Source: Rhynchosporium graminicola (Eukaryota > Ascomycota > Leotiomycetes > Helotiales > Ploettnerulaceae). Taken from it: DNA of 64,000 nt. Under the pieces are notes generated by a model. The model saw only the letters and a list, made by a program, of their open reading frames with translations. It had not been told where the DNA came from and made no database searches. A program made the position numbers and the translations under genes. Each line of letters starts with the position of its first letter. Position 1 is the stretch's first letter. The stretch is from positions 124,001 through 188,000 of the forward strand of contig FJUW01000043.1 of the NCBI GenBank assembly GCA_900074885.1. The letters are read 5' to 3'. Below, one piece after another: positions 1-10,561 of this stretch.

Positions 1-655
1 GGATTTAGGGTAATGCGAGGTGGTTTGAGCAAAAAGTACGCAGAGGCATCAAGTTTATATACAACACGCTACGCTACCAATTACGGAACGGGAAAGCATG
101 CGGCATCTTGACCCTGAGTCATCGCCCTTGGAGATTCGCAAATTTCGGAGAAAAATTGCTCGATCGAAATAATACCATACCGGTGATGAGATCCCCGTCG
201 CGAGTGGGACCGTTAGTTCCATTCACAGCTTTACTTGTATACTTTCCCCGTCCCCAAATAAACGTTAAAAGGGACTAAACGTTAAAAGGGACAATAACTG
301 GGCCTTGTATAAGTAGCTAGATTTTGGCTCGTACTCGAGGGTCTAATAGGGTGTATAATTACCCAGAGCTTAAGGAATAAATCTATAGCTTATAAATCTT
401 TAGTATCAACGGTTGTTCAATGGGGGGGGGAATAGTAGATGTGAAACTGGAATGTTGCAGTAGCGAGTACAATGGTACGTTTTTTCGTAAGAAAAGTGCT
501 TGGCTCATCGCTCTTCGGCAGATCGTTTTACCTTCAATCAAATTTTCGGCGTGCCATTACTTCTAAATTCTACAATTGGGTGCTAGTGAAGTCACTATCA
601 CGGACCGAAAGAATCCAGGCTGTTGCTCTTCAGTATATCGATACATTTTGTACTT
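1..655. other. No recognisable gene; short tandem repeat
   Basis: I see no family-like protein here; the only longish open frame (472-735) runs into an inverted-repeat element and resembles nothing. A 17 bp unit beginning TAAACGTTAAAAGGG is repeated twice head to tail at 259-292. A run of eight or more G lies near 422-431. Confidence 0.5.
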
Positions 656-860
656 TCGTACGATGGTCCAGCGATTACCTAAGTATTGTCCCTGGTCGAC
701 CGGGGGTTAGCGATCGACTTAACTTTTCTGAGTAATCTCTACTCAACGAAGTGACGCTCGAATACGTAATTGTACCCTACCGTATACGGACTTCTTTACT
801 AGCTTTCATAGTAAAGTCATCAACCCCCTGGTCGACAAGGGACAATACTTCACCGCTGTA
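656..860. repeat. TIR (MITE-like) element, diverged copy
   Basis: The left arm (about 667-712, containing AAGTATTGTCCCTGGTCGAC) and the right arm (about 818-860, containing GTCGACAAGGGACAATACTT) are imperfect inverted repeats of roughly 40 bp. The same arm sequence occurs in a well preserved element at 9549-9745 and as a single end at 10408-10450. The size of about 200 bp and the absence of coding capacity fit a non-autonomous DNA transposon. Confidence 0.65.
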
Positions 861-1458
861 AAATTATATGACTACGGCAGATTGTCTTGACTCGGTCACT
901 TCGCCCGGCTTCGCGTCTTATTATACTTTATGGTGGATTTATGATGTGCACGACATACTCGCTTTCTTCGTGGGACTGAACCTAACGTGTGCCTTGTCTC
1001 TAGGATATTAATAGTGAGTTTGGCCATGTAAACAAGAACTCTGGCAGTTTCAGTCCCATGAAGAAAGCGAGTAGGGAACAGTTCCACAATTTATTTGGAA
1101 CTTCTGCAGGTTGCTTTGAAATCCTAATTGTGTAACTATTCAGAGAGCCTCACTTTGGCAAGGTGGGCGCTCCGGCACCCATCTAGCGTAGCTTGGCAGC
1201 TCGTTAAGCAAGCCAACCAAACTGTACGACACTTAATAAAGACTTCAATTATTGTAGACCTACTTGCAGCGAGCTTCTTGGCTCTGTACCGGGCCATGGT
1301 GGAGGTTGTACTTTATTAAGAAAAGGAATGAGAACAATATCACCGTAACAACTGGATCTAAAGTCGTGAGCGACGACAAAGCTTTATATTTTGCTGGGGA
1401 ACAGGAACAGGAACGGCAATGTCGTGCCGCTGTATCAAATCCTGTGTATGCTCTTTTC
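861..1458. other. Intergenic, nothing recognised
   Basis: Short overlapping open frames occur on both strands but none looks like a protein family. Part of it is the 3' flank of the cystathionine gamma-synthase-like gene, which is transcribed toward this region. Confidence 0.5.
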
Positions 1459-3444
1459 CTAGAGTTTGCTCTCACGCTGGATTCCTTCAGTTCCTCCATG
1501 GCACTCTGCCAGCGCGGTCTGAATAGCCGCTTTAATATCTTCCACATTCTCTAGCCCAACACTGATCCGTATAATATGTTCAGGCAGACCATGGGCAGCG
1601 ACTCTGTCTCTATTATAATAGTGAACGAGCAGGGCAAACGGCACCGCGATAGTGAAATTAGTGCCAAAGCTAGATCCTTTAGGCACGTTGAGCATATCGT
1701 AAAAGCGATGTGCAACTTTCTCATCATGGAAGATTACGCCCATGACACAGCCGTAGCCTCCGCCTTCGCGCATGAGGCTGTGGTAAATAGGTAGTGATTC
1801 GTCAAAGTAAGGATAGTTAAGTCGCTTAATTAGTGGATGGCCGTGGAGCATTTGTGCAACAGAGAGGGCATTCTCGTTACATCTCTGGGCACGCCAACGC
1901 ACATGCTGGCTGTTATGTCTGAGAGCTTTTGTGTCAAGGGGAAAGACGAAGGCGGGTTGATATCGAGCTTGTAAAGCCGATTGGACGGTGTTGTAGTAAC
2001 GCGACGCTGGGTTAACAATGACGCTGCAACTTTGTCAGACTTTGTAATCCCAATGGTGACACTTTGGTTAGAGGATGACATACCTGCCCCCTGTGACATC
2101 AGATGCTCCGCTGAACATCTTAGTTAAGCTGGTCAGCATGACATCCACGTACGGTACGAGGTCAAGGTTGATGAAGCCAGCTACTGTATCATCGCAGGCA
2201 AGGATGAAGCCATATTCGTCTGAGAGAGCTCGTAAACGCTGCAATGGAACAGACGACAAGAATATGTTGCTGGGCAATTCACAGAACAGTGCGCCGATGC
2301 GTTCTCCGGCTTTCAGACTATCTGTGAGATGTTCCAGATCCTGCTCTGTTCCTCGCTTGTATCCAATGAATTTCTCCCAGGGGCCGTGCTTCAGATTGTG
2401 AATCGTCTCGTCGTACATCCATCTGAACTTCATGTTAGAGAGACGTCTGCAGTACTAGCAGGGAGTAAAACGTACCCAAATGCAACCACCGTGGACGTCG
2501 TTGCCACTGCTTGCAGAGCTTGGGAAGCATGGTAGATGGCACTCATTCCAGTTGGATACAAAGTTACATGGTCCGCAGTAATTACAGGTAGCGAAGAATT
2601 CTCAGAAGTAGACAGACTGGCAATTGTTGATTTGACGTGCATCGCCGTAGGGGCAATATCGTGCACCCAGGATGGAGTCGGTAATGTAGTGATAGCCTGC
2701 GGTGGTTGAATCTTTGTCTTCTTATTACTGGATATAGCTTCGAGGTAATCGATGTAATCTTTCGCAAAAACGGCATGTCTCGTTGTCAATCCTCCTCCAA
2801 CGTTCATCCAGAACATCATTGCGGGAAACTCGACTTCTTTCGGGAATACAGCAATGGCAAAGCTTGCGATGCTTAAGACCTGGGCCGCGCTCCTATCGCA
2901 GTTTCGAGGACTCTTAAATTGTACGATGTCGACAATGACGTTCGGTTTCTCATTCGCGATGTGCTTTGCGCAGTCCCGTGCGAATGTTACAGTAGGAAAT
3001 AGAAGGCATGCAGTACCTCCGTCGGTAGCAATGTTGAGCTTTTTTAAAGCTGCGTCTGCAAGTTCTCGAACTGGCCGGTTGATGAAGAACCTAACAAATT
3101 TAACTTGAATTCATGACGCGACATTGCATTAAGATGAGTCTTCTGCGCAAGTGATTGCACGTACCTCGGGTAACACCATTCTATGTGTTCGTTTTTCCAT
3201 TCTTCAAGTTCTTCGAAATATGCGATTGTGGAATCCCAAGTCGGCAATGAGATACTAACGCCCTATTTACCAGAAGTAAATCATTACACATTTTGAACTA
3301 GATTCTCGACGCAGCACTCTCGGGCTTGAGACTTACATGTTTGGAGTCAGGGGGATAGACGTACGCCGTTCCGAAAGGCTGTACCTCAAGTCTTTTTGGA
3401 GGGAGCAAGGGCGAGACATCTTGGGCTTGAGTAGCGATTGACAT
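1459..3444 (-). CDS. Cystathionine gamma-synthase-like PLP enzyme
   Basis: A PLP-dependent trans-sulfuration enzyme. Relatives join O-acyl-homoserine and cysteine into cystathionine in fungal methionine synthesis (N. crassa met-7, yeast STR2 type). Five exons on the minus strand: 3444-3337, 3262-3165, 3090-2476, 2422-2084 and 2023-1459, giving 574 residues with consistent phases. Landmarks are VSISLPTWD and CYPRFFIN near the N-terminus, the PLP-ring aspartate in ACDDTV (about residue 351), the Schiff-base lysine in SLTKMFSG (about residue 375), then VTGGSVIVNPASRYYN, and a C-terminal ISVGLENVEDI. Length is close to fungal family members. It sits alone among TIR elements, far from the core genes, so it may be the housekeeping enzyme or a paralogue recruited to accessory metabolism. 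The family assignment is firm, the exact substrate is not. Confidence 0.88.
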
Positions 3445-3859
3445 TTTGGAAAAATATTGGCTCTTGTGCTACTAGAGCTGTGGTTTGGACTTTAGATTTG
3501 AGAGAAAGTTATTCCGCGCCTGAAGATTTGTTTCGTGTCATAACAGGATTTTAAAGTTGGATTTGTATACCTAGTACCTTATTTCCTTCCTGGAGTTTCT
3601 GGATCGCGTTGTGATTAGGTGTAATTTGTACTTCGAGTTATAGACTCTTTTCGTTAAATTTGAATGTACGAAGGGGGTTGACAGTGGGTCTCGTCCACCG
3701 TTGTAAGGCAGCAAGGTTGTTCTTCCAATCAGCAATTCACATTCCCAGATATTTCTCTACGAACTTCCTCAAATGTTAAGCCAAAAGACAAGGCTGGACA
3801 AGACCCACTGTCCACCCCCTTCGACAAATATACTACCGTGGCCTTTTGATCACGTACTA
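3445..3859. other. Upstream region of the CGS-like gene
   Basis: This is the promoter side of the minus-strand gene starting at 3444. Two inverted stretches, GACAGTGGGTCTCGTCCA (about 3680) and GACAAGACCCACTGTCCA (about 3792), can pair around a ~100 bp loop. No open reading frame of interest. Confidence 0.4.
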
Positions 3860-4257
3860 CTCGATTTCTCCAGAAGTCCGAACCTACCGGGGTTAAATGT
3901 AGGGAAAAGAGGAGATTCTTACAAGGGAGAGCTTTTGTAATCTCTTTAATCGCGGTGACTTCTTCGGCCTTTCGTTTTTAGTGCTTATTTTCTCCTAACC
4001 TGATTATTTCCCCTTGCGGAGTATATCCGAAGGACATATTCTCAGCTAATTATATTTTTAAGGTTCTAGGCACTCAAGGTAGCTCGAAGTAGACTTACTA
4101 TGCCGTGAAATCAAGGTATAAACTATCTTAGTATAATTACCGCATCGACGAAAATGTGAATTCTGGAACGCTCGAGATTCATTTTATTCTATTAGCCAAA
4201 ACCCCTTATAAGCCAAGGTATCAGACCCTGTAGGTTCAGACTTCTGGAGAAATCGAG
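3860..4257. repeat. 398 bp TIR element, CTCG family
   Basis: The left end starts CTCGATTTCTCCAGAAGTCC and the right end is its inverted repeat with one or two mismatches over about 28-33 bp. A 112 bp element at 8217-8328 has the same ends (CTCGGTTTCTCCAGAAGTCG), so this is a family and not a chance palindrome. No coding capacity; the internal part is AT-rich. Confidence 0.75.
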
Positions 4258-4341
4258 CATTTCGCCCTGAAGCACGCCTTGAAGCGATGAACGACCCTCA
4301 AGTCCTTCTTTCGGATCGGCTCTCGCTTAATTCTAGGCCGC

Positions 4342-5619
4342 AGCTAAATCAACATACGTGAATACCTTAGCGGACTACCCCCCTCCACTTGAACTAATCA
4401 GGTAGCATTCACGAAATCTGAATGATTCAGAAGTCATTCATAACTCAGGCTAATTATGAGGTAGAATAATGATAAGTTGCTTTTTCCGCGCCGATGATAC
4501 CCGAGGTTTCTCGTGGGGGCCGAAAAGTCGCTACATGAGGGTGCAAGAAGCATAATCTTATAGTTTGATTCTAAAGTAGGAATCAATTGATTCGTGAAAA
4601 GTTCTCGCAGGCATCTTGCTCGAGTGATTGTCGAGTACATAGAGTAGGCTGTGTGGATGCCTACGTATCTTAGAGTACTGATTGCGTAGCTCTCATGTGT
4701 GCCTCCTGATTCAATCACGATTTCTGAATGAAGCATTAGGCATTGATATACGTGAATCATTCACAACCCCTACATCATTCCTAACCTAAAGGTATTCACA
4801 GAAACCCCTATGCTCTGCTAAGGTACCTTACCTACCCTAGGAGTGCTGACTGCGTATCTCACTAGCTAGTACCTTAGCCCTACTTCTATTTGGCCTAGCA
4901 GAAGCTCCCGTGAATGCCTCCTGAATCATTTACGATTCGGAATGAAACATTAGTCAATGGTACACGTGAATGCCACAGGCTCGCTATATGATTCCGGAGC
5001 TAGTCACAGAAACCCCCAGATTCTGCTAACGTAGCTAAATCGACATACGCTAAGATTCTATTCAATTAGCGATTACATCTATCAACTACCCCCTGCTGTA
5101 CTAATAAGTACTACGTGGGTGGGTAGGCCGACTATTACATACTACCTAAAACCTTTTATAATTAGATAGATAGTATGCCCCTGAATATCAAGATTGAAGC
5201 TATTCCAGACCTTGTAACGAAATACTACTACCACCACTCTTTAGCATGTCTTCCACCGTTCGACCTTGCGGCCCTGCCCCTCAGGAAGTAGTTTATACTG
5301 ACATTCCTACTGCGTTTACCACTCTTTAGGCACACGCAAAAGCCCATGGTTATGCTCTTCGAACATATCTTGCATTACTTGTCTACGATCGCGCAGGTAA
5401 ATACGACCTAAAAAGGAAGCAAGACGGGGGGTGGAGTTGGGTACATATTCAGGATACAGAGTGTGAAGACGGTATTGATGATTTAGCATAAAAGAGGGGA
5501 GTCGGCGATGCACTGTACACAGTTATGCATGTAAGTGTTGGTGGTGATCATGCACTCTTCATTTTCGGCTCGTTCACTAGCGTATGTCAATTTAGCTATT
5601 CACGTATGTCGATTTAGCT
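4342..5619. repeat. Dispersed 17 bp motif, two direct and two inverted copies
   Basis: AGCTAAATCRACATACG occurs at 4342-4358 and 5033-5049 on the plus strand and as its reverse complement at 5581-5597 and 5603-5619, with one variable base. The arrangement suggests ends of a larger inverted-repeat element of about 580 to 1280 bp. Confidence 0.55.
4690..5040. repeat. Diverged direct duplication, about 215 bp period
   Basis: Sequence around 4697-4830 recurs at about 4915-5040 in the same order: CCTCCTGA, ACGATT, GAATGAA, CATTAG, ACGTGAAT, CACAGAAACCCC, TCTGCTAA. Identity is partial, so this is an old tandem duplication or the two halves of a decayed repeat. Confidence 0.6.
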
Positions 5620-6350
5620 GTGGCCTAATTCTACTACAGTAGCGTAGCAGTCCATGGGATACGGCGATCAAACAATCAATCACCGAGCCCACCGTTGTAC
5701 GACTCCACCATCGTACTGCTGACCTAGACCGACATACGCCCCAATTTTAACATTTGTACCATACCAAGTAGAACCGCGGGTGGAGAAGAAAAGAGTCATA
5801 GGCGCAGCAACTAGCTGTATCAAGTTATATGCAAAGGAGGTACTACTGCAGTATTTTACGTAATTGGGGGTGCTTAAAGCCGAAACCCGAATATGATAAT
5901 AGGGGGAAGGTAAGGACATAAACCAGGGTCTTTGAGAGGCACTAAATGGAAAGAGAAGATCACAAGACCTACTTGAAAAATAACATTCAAGGATAAGCGA
6001 GATTTCGTGAAGTGGGAGGGGAGCTCGAATTCTGGGAAGCTTGCAGTTAGTAAATGACATATTCATTGTGAAAATTGAAGGTGGAAATTGATCCGAGGCA
6101 GAATTTGAATGACGTATAGGGCTATCTACAATAAAGATTCCAGCTGTACATATACAGCTATATGAGCTCTCTAGAGTATTCTATACTACGTGATACAGAT
6201 TTTCATAGGATCGTACTACGTACTAAGTAAAAGAGGAACCTCTACAAGAGAGATACGTAGCATGATCACATATTTGAGTTTAATCAAGCAATATCGAGAA
6301 CTCTATAGTAACTATAATATAGTAGGACAAGATACTGGCTACTACTACGT

Positions 6351-6456
6351 TACAGGGTACAGGTACCAGGTACCAGGTACCAACAAGTTGCATGTACAAG
6401 GTACTGTACAAGGTACAGATACAAGGTACTGATTCAGGTACAGTTCCAAGGTACTG
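6351..6456. repeat. GGTAC minisatellite
   Basis: Irregular head-to-tail array of CAGGTACC/CAAGGTACT-type units: three perfect CAGGTAC units at 6360-6382, then diverged AAGGTAC units through 6456. GGTACC is self-complementary, so the array can fold into many small hairpins. Confidence 0.7.
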
Positions 6457-6969
6457 ATTACAAATCCAATATTCATTATAGCATACTTGAGTAAACATAT
6501 GATTACGCTAGATCTCCCTGCTTTCCGCCTCTTCCGGTATGGACTGAGCTTAGTGTAGATGATTCGAATGTACTTAGTACAGGAGGAAAATAATGTACAA
6601 TTCTAGGCCGTGCACTTTAGAAGCTTTATAACTATTTTACCTAGTAAACTATGTAGTATTGCTTTATTATTGGGTAGCTCCCTATGTAATGACTCCCTGT
6701 TGTAGAATCTTGTAGAATAACGCACAGATTCCACATTGCACATTGTTTACCCCTTATACCAAGTAAACGCATTAAACTGTAGCACAGCGAGGCACATGTT
6801 CTATGCTTTTGTCACAACACCATCCGTGATATTCAGAGTCGTAATCTAGGCTCATACTGACCCTTGAGGAGAACTCCCAAGGGTGTAATAAATTGTTCAG
6901 ACTGGGTACGTACACTACTTGTATGTAGGCATGTAAGCTTGTATAATTTAGAACTGTCTGGACCTAGGC
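6457..6969. other. Intergenic, nothing recognised
   Basis: AT-rich spacer between the GGTAC array and the 3' end of the oxygenase gene. No motif recognised. Confidence 0.45.
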
Positions 6970-8074
6970 CTAAGCTTGTTTCCCCGTTCTATACATCGAG
7001 TCCTTCCACACCTCTGGAGCCTTTCCATCTTTGTGCAGCTTGGCAATTCGGTCTGCCACGTGCTTGCCAGCCCACACACCCTCAAAGCGCTTGGGGTTTT
7101 CTGCAGTAATGCAAGAGCTAAGGGGTTCAATCCATGCATTTCTGTTTGGATTGCCAAACCACGCGAGTGCATATCGTGCGGGAAGCTTTCCTTCAGCATC
7201 CAACTTGGATCTATCAGCTGGGGGCTCAACTACTCTGTGTTCGGTGGACTTGAGGCTGCCGTTAAACCATCGGGAAAGAAGATCACCAACTATTTATTTC
7301 GTCAGTTATCCTGCAAATTACAGAGGTGACGTCTCCAAGGGAGAGCAGGTACTCACTGTTGATGATTGCATAGCCTGGAATGGGAGGTACTTCCAACCAC
7401 TGACCATCCCTGCCACGAATCTGCAAGCCACCGCTGTTGTCATTGAATAGCAGTGTCAGAGTGCCGTAATCCGTATGAGGGCTGGCGCGCAGACGACTCT
7501 CTATTGAGTCTGGTGTAGTAGCCGGATAATGCAACAGGCGGAAGAAATGGTCCTTCTCATTCACAGAAGGGGTGAAGTAATCCTTGGGCAGCCCTTGAGT
7601 CTCTGCAAATGTGCCCAACAGAACAAGATGGATCTCGTGACATTTCTGAAAGAAGTAATTCAGGTCAGTCCTGAACTCGGGCCAGTTCTCAGGCCATTGG
7701 TTGGGACGAGCTAGGTTGTTATCATCGCCAATGTCAAAGGCTTCCTTCTGGTCGGCGGTTTTGGCTCTTGACGTACGATCTGGCGAAAACCAGCCGTGGA
7801 AGAATTTGCTTTCGCAGGACTCGATCTTCTCCTTTTCTGTGACGGGCAATGCGAAAAATTCCTTTGCGTACTCAAAGAGCCGCTTCATTTTCTCGTCGGT
7901 GATGCCATGGTTCTTCAGGTAGATGAAGCCGATATCGTTGACAGCCTTCAGCAGCTTCTCGTTTTCGGCCACATTATCGCATGCTTTGTCGGAAAAGAAG
8001 GCTTCGATTTTTGAGTAGTCTATGATGGGGAGGTTGGCTGTGCTGAAGCCTGTGAGTCCTGTTGAATCACTCAT
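6970..8074 (-). CDS. 2-oxoglutarate/Fe(II)-dependent dioxygenase
   Basis: Isopenicillin-N-synthase-like soluble oxygenase. The family oxidises small molecules with Fe(II), 2-oxoglutarate and O2. Two exons, 8074-7357 and 7289-6970, joined in phase 1 across a 67 nt intron; 345 residues, the normal family length. The N-terminal DIOX_N part is clear (PIIDYSKIE near residue 16, then IGFIYLKNHGI). Iron ligands are His200 and Asp202 in SPHTDYGTLTLLF and His257 in STEHRVV. The usual 2OG-binding R-x-S appears as RYA (Arg278-Tyr-Ala280), so the serine is replaced by alanine, which may alter cosubstrate binding. Such genes are frequent in fungal secondary-metabolite clusters and in gibberellin-type or flavonol-type oxidation; the substrate cannot be read from sequence. 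Confidence 0.9.
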
Positions 8075-8216
8075 TTTGAACTGTTCTGTTTATTCTTTGT
8101 TGTCATTGAAAGGACGAAACGAAACGAAGCCTCAAGTATGTTTCTACGATGCGGCTCATAATCGTGGAAGTTGCCTTCCCCCAGACCCACCACATCACTA
8201 CCCCCCCCTACTGCTA

Positions 8217-8328
8217 CTCGGTTTCTCCAGAAGTCGGAACCTATCCATTGTGGGTTTGCAGGGAATTTTTGGTGTGTTTGCCCTTGTCAGTCCATAGTGG
8301 ATAAGTTTAGACCTCTTGGGAAACCGAG
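8217..8328. repeat. 112 bp TIR element, CTCG family
   Basis: The left end CTCGGTTTCTCCAGAAGTCG and the right end (reverse complement begins CTCGGTTTCCCAAGAGGTCT) match over about 30 bp with a few mismatches. Same termini as 3860-4257 but much shorter, so an internally deleted copy. It abuts and overlaps by 2 bp the next inverted-repeat element. Confidence 0.7.
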
Positions 8329-8567
8329 TAGTCGGTGGAAGTGATTAGACAATTTCATTTGATTAGACAACTTCACTTGTTACACCAGAAAGAGCCTGAT
8401 CCACCTCCGAGCCTCCGAGCCTCCGAGTCTCCGGTTGTTGCCTTACGGGAGGATCTGAGAGCTTTGCATGTCAGTTGTACGGATTACACGGACACATATC
8501 TGATGTGAAAAGCATCCGTGAATTTGTCTAATCAAACAAAATTGTCTAATCACTTCCACCGACTACT
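8327..8567. repeat. 241 bp TIR element with ~50 bp arms
   Basis: The left arm 8327-8375 and right arm 8520-8567 are inverted repeats with about three mismatches; key blocks are AGTAGTCGGTGGAAGTGATT and TTTGATTAGACAA. The loop contains a short CCTCCGAG array (8403-8432). No coding sequence. Typical MITE geometry. Confidence 0.8.
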
Positions 8568-9236
8568 AGCTGGGGGTAGTTGGTTGTGGGTCATGGGGGG
8601 AGTGCGTAATCGACGATTAGTATTTGTTGGTCCTGTAGTAATCTGTAACGTAGCAACAAGAGTAAATATTACGCTGTAAGGCACTAATCAACGCTTAGCT
8701 AATATTTACCGTAGCCATAATGAAGAAATTTTTGTAGTGTTCATACAAAGTAGAATATAATGCGAAGCCGAGCGAGGCGATGGCCTTGTTCTGTTAAGTT
8801 AATGTGAAGTTGAAGAGAATGTGAGGCCAACAGAGCGGCGGAGGTATGATTTATTATGCCAAACTAACAGGTTGTCTGCAGTTGAGACGATCCAATCCGT
8901 GTTACTCGTAGTTAGGATAAATAAAACCCTAGTTTGAAAAGGGCTATTTTAATGAACGGATATCCCTAGAAGCTATGTCCTTATACGAGGCTAGCTTTTG
9001 TCCCTTTTAACGTCATTTTAGAAGTGGCGGGAGGGCGTGGCCGGGTGGATCAGGCTAATTAGATATCACTTCATACTTTCTACTAGGGACTGATGGCGGG
9101 AACGGAACGGGGACACTAATTTGTCAAGCACCGCCGAGCCGAAGTTTAACAAGTACCGTAAAGTCAATATGAAGTGCCGAAAATTGGGAAACGAGGTTTC
9201 CTAACACTTTTTCTCGCACTAAATGCTTACTCGTTG
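8568..9236. other. Gene-free spacer
   Basis: No open frame of interest. At about 8914 a stretch GGATAAATAAAACCCT resembles the end of the 9237-9380 element, perhaps a solo end. Confidence 0.45.
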
Positions 9237-9380
9237 TAAGGATAAATAAACCCTTACCCTGTCTTGATCAGCACGAACCCCAGAAGGGACTAGCATCCAA
9301 TTATTTAACTAGTTTCGGTCTGATGATGGGGGAGAACCTGCTAGAACTCCGCATTAAGGTAAACGATTTATTTATCCTTA
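9237..9380. repeat. 144 bp TIR element (GGATAAATAAA family)
   Basis: Ends TAAGGATAAATAAACCCTTA and, inverted, TAAGGATAAATAAATCGTTT. It is related along its length to 12283-12431: both have the inner block CCAATxATTTAA followed by a TCxGTCT stretch and GGGAGAAC. Equal size and shared interior show a MITE family. Confidence 0.7.
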
Positions 9381-9548
9381 CCACCAAGTAGTAATGTTAC
9401 CTCATCAGAATTTCTTGATCTTTTTTATACGAAACACGTGCTGGATTTATTGCAAAACATCGCTCTCTTATGTGACGTTTGAGCACTCGGACTCTCTTGT
9501 AACTGGTCGATTCTCAAGCCTTCTGTACAGCTGGCCTTCAGCCTTTCG

Positions 9549-9745
9549 TACGGAGGTACAGCGGTTAAGTGTTGTCCCTAGTCGACTGGGATCTTAAAGC
9601 TCCTAACTAAGTAGAGTAATACTATCAAAACGCACTGACTTGATCTCACTAAGTTGATTATCGGTTTACTCCTCGATCAAGTGAAGTCTCGAGACCCGCA
9701 GAAACTAGTTGACTAGGGACAACACTTAACCGCTGTACCTCCGTA
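9549..9745. repeat. 197 bp TIR element with 35 bp perfect arms
   Basis: The left arm from 9549 (TACGGAGGTACAGCGGTTAA, then GTGTTGTCCCTAGTC) is an exact inverted match to the right arm ending at 9745 for the first 35 bp. The terminal TA on both sides could be a TA target site as for Tc1/mariner or pogo relatives. The best preserved member of the family also seen at 656-860 and 10408-10450. Confidence 0.8.
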
Positions 9746-9843
9746 AGAGCCATAACACCAGGGTAGTACTCCTGAATATAATCCTTTATGTTGCCCTAGA
9801 GCGCTCGTATATTTAGTTATACTCTGCTCCCGTACTTGTTCAA

Positions 9844-10389
9844 TACCTTACAGGCAAGGGCAGGTGTAAAATAACCGTCAAGTAATGGTCTCTGGACGGT
9901 TCGATATGTGAACGAAGATATAATAAGGGATTCAACAGGGGACGGGTCTCTATCAGTTCCTTCTTAAAAGAACTTTTTGAATAAAACAATCATAATTTCA
10001 TAGAGAATAATTCAAAAATGCAAAGAACAGTACTAAATAGCAGATACAGGACAGGTATTAATTCTCTCTCTTTAGTATCCTGCTTTATACAGGTAGCTTT
10101 GCTCATCTAGAGTACACTTTTACTAAAATGACCCAATATCAACCAATTCCTTTTAAGTATTACGTTGAAGTTAATAGGCTAGTATCGATACCGAAGCTAA
10201 GGAATAACTAAGTGTTTTTGCTTTAAGTATTCGAATAGGAAGGCACGAGAAGGCCTTTCCTCTAGTACTATCAGAGACCTGTCCCTGGTGATTCCCTTTT
10301 TCTTGCACGATTCAAACTCGGCATCGTCCTTTGAGCGTCCTTTGACCATTACGTGCCATTCCAATCCCCCTGCCCTTGCCTCTAAGGTA
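9844..10389 (+). mobile_element. Non-autonomous DNA transposon, copy 1 (546 bp)
   Basis: Bounded by 20-21 bp inverted repeats, TACCTTACAGGCAAGGGCAG at the left and TACCTTAGAGGCAAGGGCAG (reverse complement of the right end), both ending in TA. A second copy in opposite orientation lies at 18384-18921 and shares the subterminal blocks (AATGGTCTCTGGACGGTTC; AATGGTCAAAGGACG) and interior motifs such as CTATTTAGTACTGTTC. The 68-codon frame inside (10197-10403) has no transposase motif, so the element needs a transposase from elsewhere. Confidence 0.85.
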
Positions 10390-10407
10390 CTTTTCATAAT
10401 CAATTTA

Positions 10408-10450
10408 TCGACCCCCTAGTCGACAAGGGACAATATTTCACCGCTATACC
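10408..10450. repeat. Solo end of the GTCGACAAGGGACAA element family
   Basis: CCCCCTAGTCGACAAGGGAC followed by AATATTTCACCGCTATACC matches the right arm of 656-860 closely. No left partner found within 300 bp, so a truncated copy. Confidence 0.5.
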
Positions 10451-10561
10451 ATCGTAATTTGGGTCTGGCTTTTTCGTACTTTAAACCGCGACTTATCTTC
10501 CAGAAGGTGCATTATAAACTTTCAAGACATCCTTTCGCTTTCACTTACAAAATACCTTCAC

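Larger units (their letters stand above)
4258..6350. other. Gene-free AT-rich region with diverged repeats
   Basis: No protein family recognised. Minus-strand open frames at 5316-5513 and 5680-6066 (128 codons) lack any familiar motif and are not called. The region holds a ~130 bp diverged direct repeat (4690-4830 and 4910-5040) and a dispersed 17 bp motif (see separate entries). Confidence 0.5.

Noticed and set aside
472..735. 87-codon open frame as a gene
   Set aside because: It runs through the arm of the inverted-repeat element at 656-860 and shows no family features.
5680..6066. 128-codon minus-strand frame as a gene
   Set aside because: No motif, no conserved composition and no neighbouring splice signals; lies in repeat-rich spacer.
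10197..10403. 68-codon frame inside the 546 bp element as transposase
   Set aside because: No DDE, helix-turn-helix or other transposase motif, and the second copy does not preserve it as a clear frame.
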